Shown here one piece after another: positions 60,402 to 64,000 of a stretch of DNA of 64,000 nucleotides. The stretch is from positions 2,170,001-2,234,000 of the forward strand of contig JAVTVX010000008.1 of the NCBI GenBank assembly GCA_033439265.1, given 5' to 3'. Position 1 is the first letter of the stretch; each line of letters starts with the position of its first letter. The translations under genes and the position numbers were made by a program. The notes under the pieces are model-generated. The model did not search any database and was not told where the DNA came from. It worked only from the letters and a program-made list of their open reading frames with translations. Source of the DNA: Dillenia suffruticosa. Its lineage: Eukaryota; Streptophyta; Magnoliopsida; Dilleniales; Dilleniaceae.

Positions 60402-60738
60402 GATGTTCATTGAGGAAATTATGGAGCCTATGGAGCCGAATTCAATGAAGGGAGCTTTGGTTGGGATGCCTGGAGTGAATGGGCTATCTGCAGAGCAATG
60501 CAAAAGGCTAACGATAACAGTTGAGTTAGTGATTAATCCTTCTATGATCTTCATGGTAGAGCCAACTCTGGGTCTTGAAGTTTCCCTTTTTGACTTCACT
60601 ATTACTACTAGTATGGCTATTAATAGGTTAAATCTTTATTGTGTGTTGGCTATTCTTGATGAAGAAAGGAGGTCAAGAAATTTATGTCAGCCTATCGTTG
60701 GGTTACCACTCTGGACAAGTAATTAAGTACTTCAAGGT
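60402..60738 (+). pseudogene. PDR/ABCG transporter pseudogene, NBD2 fragment
   Basis: An exon-like piece follows an acceptor (TTGTTGCAG, ending 60402). It reads through the region around the ABC signature and Walker B of the second nucleotide-binding domain of PDR/ABCG proteins: [25 protein letters not shown] (signature), then [10 protein letters not shown], where the Walker B Asp has become Val. Unrelated text follows, then a frame-shifted [16 protein letters not shown] stretch ending at a conserved donor (TACTTCAAG-GT, about 60738). The segment between Walker B and the final stretch has been lost or replaced. It is in the opposite orientation to the TMD2 fragment at 58090-58645. Confidence 0.75.
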
Positions 60739-60739
60739 A

Positions 60740-62156
60740 TGATTCAAAAAGTTACTAAAAAAAAAACAAAATCCATAGAAAATTTTCTTCACTTTTCAGT
60801 GAACTAAACAAAAAAGAAAATACATCTTTTCTCTTTTATTCTATTCACGGCCAGGGTTTCTTGCTTTAGGGAAATTACAACCGAATCCTAAAGGTTTCGA
60901 TTCTACAATTGGCATAGTAAAAAATACAAGTATATATAATAAAAATAAAGATAAATATCGATTTTTCCTCCTTTTTTATAAAAATAAAAAATATATATAT
61001 ATGACTGATTAATTACAAAATAAATTTAATTAGAAACCCATTATGTATTTTTTTGTTGACGGTGTCGTTTAATCGATTTAGGTGGGAACACCTGAAACTC
61101 ACCTTGTCACATAATTTTTTTTTATAATCTATTAAATTTGTAAATAATTTATTTAAATTAATTTTTAATATAAAACTTACATGTATTTTTATAACTGAAT
61201 TATAAAACTACATTAGATTCAACATTAATTAAAATTGAAAATTTTCTATTTCTACTTTCAAATTAATAATAATTTTTCAATATTTTTAATTTTAACATGA
61301 TTTATTTTGTAACTAATAAATTTAAAAAATATATATATATATATTTTCTTAAAAAAATTGATTCAAATCAACCGTTTAAACAAAAAACTGTTATTTCGTA
61401 GTTCTTCAAAATAAACCATAGGAACTGAAATTTTAGATATGGTTTCTAGCTATTTTGGTTTCTCAAATCGATCAACAGTTCCATTAACCACATTTTTGCT
61501 TATTTCAATCCTATGATTTAGGCTGTGTTTAATGAGATCTTATGACAAATGGAAGGTACAATTACCCAATCTCAAATAATGTAACAAGCTTCCAAATCAT
61601 AATTATAAACTCCTCAAGTATAAGATAGCATAATATGGTTGTATGGTAGAAATTTTGATACATTAAATAGGACAATTACGGATTTAAATTCAGATAAAGA
61701 ATGAGATTTAAAATAAGTACCCAAAATTACTTAGTCATGTTATAATAGTTTGATTGTCTAAAGATACGTATTGAAAATCAATATTTAGTTGATTCGGTAA
61801 TTCAATACTAATTTTTCTTAAATAAGATATCGGGATCATCTGGTATATAAAATGTTTCTTGATTTAATGTGGGAGTAGGAGGAGAGCGGATATTATACAC
61901 AGTATTTCCTTTATATTTTTGTAAAGAAACTGTTTACACGTATTGAATTCATGATTTCGAAATCATTAAAATAACAATTTTATCATTGCGCTAAAATTCA
62001 CCCTCTAAAATAAAATATCGGATTCGAATTTTATATATTAAAAAAATATCAAAAATTTTTTAATTATTTAATTTAATTTTTATCGAATTTAATCAATTTT
62101 AATACGATTTTTGAATATAATGATTTATAAACATACATACATATGTATATATATAT

Positions 62157-62198
<42 letters not shown>

Positions 62199-62570
62199 AT
62201 AAGCCAAAAATGCAAATGTACTCCATACCATAACTCGAGTCAATATATCTCAATGAATGATTAATCCATATTAATGAATAGATAAAAAAATATTAGAAAA
62301 ATAAAATATTCTTATAATAAATTTAAAAAAATTACACAAAAATTTGTAATATTTTATTTATTGATACTTTTTATTTTAAAAATTCCTATAAAAGAAATTT
62401 TGTTGGTTCTAAAATAATTCAAATTACTGGTCAGTCCCTTTTTCCCTTCTACGTTGAGTGTCGGAAAAAGTTCAACTTAGGAAGCAGGAGAAAAAAGGAA
62501 AAACAAAAAACTAAAAAAGACTAGAAACATCTTTGATGTACGACGTTGAACATGCGACACCGAGAGGGGG
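60740..62570. other. AT-rich intergenic region before RABG3
   Basis: No coding features are seen. It contains A/T tracts and a (TA)n/(CATA)n region at 62131-62200 capable of forming a long hairpin. Confidence 0.55.
62131..62200. repeat. ACATAC/TA repeat with inverted symmetry
   Basis: ACATACATACATATG at the left mirrors the ATGTATGTATAT at the right, around a long (TA)n run. Such tracts can extrude as cruciforms and are prone to length change. Confidence 0.85.
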
Positions 62571-62690
62571 GAGAGAGAGAGAAAGGGAGAGAGAGAGAGA
62601 GAGAGAGAGACGAAGAGAGAGAAATAATTTTACAGAGAGAAAAAATGAATTTCGTTAGACTACAAATACACAAAAACCGGTTTTAGCTCC

Positions 62691-62732
<42 letters not shown>
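62571..62732. repeat. (GA)n then (CT)n tracts in RABG3 leader
   Basis: A GA-rich run (62571-62610) and a CT run (62694-62732) lie 50-215 bp upstream of the RABG3 ATG. They are inverse complements, separated by about 85 bp. Confidence 0.85.
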
Positions 62733-62737
<5 letters not shown>

Positions 62738-62784
62738 CTTCCCAGTTCGTGATTCAATTGATCGAACTTTTCTGAACCAGAACG

Positions 62785-63473
62785 ATGCCGTCCCGAAGAA
62801 GAACCCTTTTGAAAGTCATAATCCTCGGCGATAGTGGGTCAGTTGTCTTTCTCTCTCTCACTCTCTTACACAATTGTCATTTTAGGGTTTTATGCGCTGA
62901 TTTGACTGATCCCTTTGAAGATCTTTATCTGTATGATTCATTGGAAACCCTAGATGATTATGAAATTCTGTTGTATCAATTTGGATGAGTGTGATCTGAT
63001 TCATGAATTTCAAGAAACTTGAGTTAATTGTTTAACTCTATTTAGTAAAATCCCTAGTGGCAATGTGAATTTAGTCATTGAAATTTGATGTTCCAGGAGT
63101 TTTATTTAATGAACAAGTGAATGTACCTTGTCAATTACGTCTTGTTGAATCTTGTTTTCAATGAACTGGGATTGGATGCTTGATTGAAAATTTACTTCAA
63201 CTGTGTATGATTGCAGGGTGGGAAAGACATCGTTGATGAACCAGTATCCATCATTTGTTGGGTTTATTGTTTTCTTTGGGTATTACCATGATTTTGTTTT
63301 ATACCATGTTTATTGAAACGAACATTTTGGGCTTGAACTGTTTTTGTGTTTGTTAGCCTTGATCAGCTTTTAGATACGTGAATAAGAAATTTAGCAATCA
63401 ATATAAGGCGACTATTGGAGCGGATTTCTTAACAAAGGAAGTTCAGTTTGAAGACAGGCTCTTCACGCTACAG
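62785..63473 (+). CDS. RABG3: Rab7-type small GTPase (RABG3), 5' part, cut by window end
   Basis: Three exons are visible: 62785-62837, 63217-63243 and 63374-63473, encoding the first 60 residues. The P-loop GDSGVGKT is at 15-22, split by intron 1. The Rab7-specific stretch ([16 protein letters not shown]) carries switch I, followed by [14 protein letters not shown] up to the donor at 63474. The next exon should begin with the WDTAGQE switch II motif and must lie beyond 64000, as no match is seen to the end of the window. Rab7/RABG3 proteins act in late endosome to vacuole trafficking. The start [15 protein letters not shown] matches the family start. The family member within RABG3 cannot be resolved. 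Confidence 0.9.
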
Positions 63474-64000
63474 GTTAGTGATTAGTAAAGATTCAGTGTC
63501 TTTTGTGGAAAATTAACAGTTAACTGCTTCAAAATCTTAAGTAATAATGAATGCTAGTGTGCCACGTATGAGTTTATTTTTCCCTGCAAATTTCATGCTC
63601 ATGCATAACCTTTGTGCTTGATTAAAAACCAAAGTAATTTGAAACATATGTTATGTGAGAGGAATGAGCTAAAGTGAAAATGGTGTAGAAGTAATTATGT
63701 GTTCCCCTGCTCATTATAAAGACCAGAGTTACCAGAGTTTGGTGGGATTGGACGTGATTTTCGATTGAGTAGTTTGTGTTGTATAAGTGGGTGGTTAAGA
63801 TAGAGAGAGTAGAGAAGTTTTCTTGAATTAAGCTCTTTAAGAGATAAGGGTGAATATTGGATGACTACCTTTGAAGATAAAAAAGAATGTTTCGGTAACA
63901 CCATTGATACGCTCAACCATTTCAAAGTCAAGAAGTGTTTTTTATCACACGATGATTTTGTCCACCTCAAATATTAACGGGTGTCAAAAGGTGGCCTCAT
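63474..64000 (+). other. RABG3 intron 3 (continues past window)
   Basis: Intronic sequence to the right edge. A 91-codon minus-strand frame (63970-63695) lies here, but nothing in it could be placed in a family. Confidence 0.6.

Noticed and set aside
63695-63970. Minus-strand 91-codon frame in RABG3 intron 3
   Set aside because: I tried to match it to copia or other retroelement pol sequences, but no convincing motif was found.
1-64000. CRISPR arrays, bacterial operons or prophage
   Set aside because: The sequence is plainly plant nuclear DNA with spliced genes. No regularly spaced repeats of CRISPR type were seen.

Overview
The window is nuclear DNA of a flowering plant, most likely a eudicot. 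The evidence is GT-AG introns with AT-rich interiors, plant-only gene families (PERK receptor kinase, AGB1-type G-beta, GH17+X8 beta-glucanase, mTERF and PDR/ABCG relics), a plant L1-type LINE with an RNase H domain, and many (CT)n/(GA)n tracts in gene leaders. No species can be named from the sequence alone.

Layout, left to right. At 85-6161 lies an apparently full-length LINE on the minus strand, with both ORFs open and a perfect 16-bp target-site duplication. An AT-rich gap follows, ending in a 143-bp tandem duplication (10219-10504) with bZIP/ER-stress-like motifs. Downstream comes a plus-strand receptor-like kinase (10908-14666, 7 exons). At 14800-16970 there are minus-strand coding-looking fragments I could not identify. 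Next on the plus strand are cyclase-associated protein CAP1 (19325-24242, 10 exons), a GH17 beta-1,3-glucanase with an X8 domain (26660-32097, 5 exons), a tRNA-Glu(UUC) gene (33194-33264) and the G-protein beta subunit AGB1 (35091-41847, 6 exons; intron 3 carries a solo-LTR-like insertion). A broken mTERF gene (42842-43570) sits between AGB1 and the convergent minus-strand gamma-COP gene (44445-51165, 18 exons). A minus-strand PERK receptor kinase (53100-57164, 8 exons) follows. Then comes a scrambled area with PDR/ABCG transporter pseudogene pieces in opposite orientations on either side of a decayed Ty3/gypsy gag with a terminal LTR. The window ends inside a Rab7/RABG3 GTPase gene (exons 1-3 from 62785).

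Exon models were built by hand from splice sites, reading frame and family conservation. In each complete gene the exons sum to an intact frame of close to the usual family length (CAP1 474 aa, AGB1 382 aa, gamma-COP 885 aa, PERK 610 aa, GH17 459 aa, RLK 490 aa). The genes are ordinary housekeeping and signalling loci (actin dynamics, COPI and endosomal trafficking, heterotrimeric G signalling, wall sensing and remodelling) and do not form one pathway. I found no clearly new multi-gene system. The most notable items are the intact LINE, the duplicated ER-stress-like promoter block, the LTR in the AGB1 intron, the AGB1 uORF, and the inverted PDR fragments.
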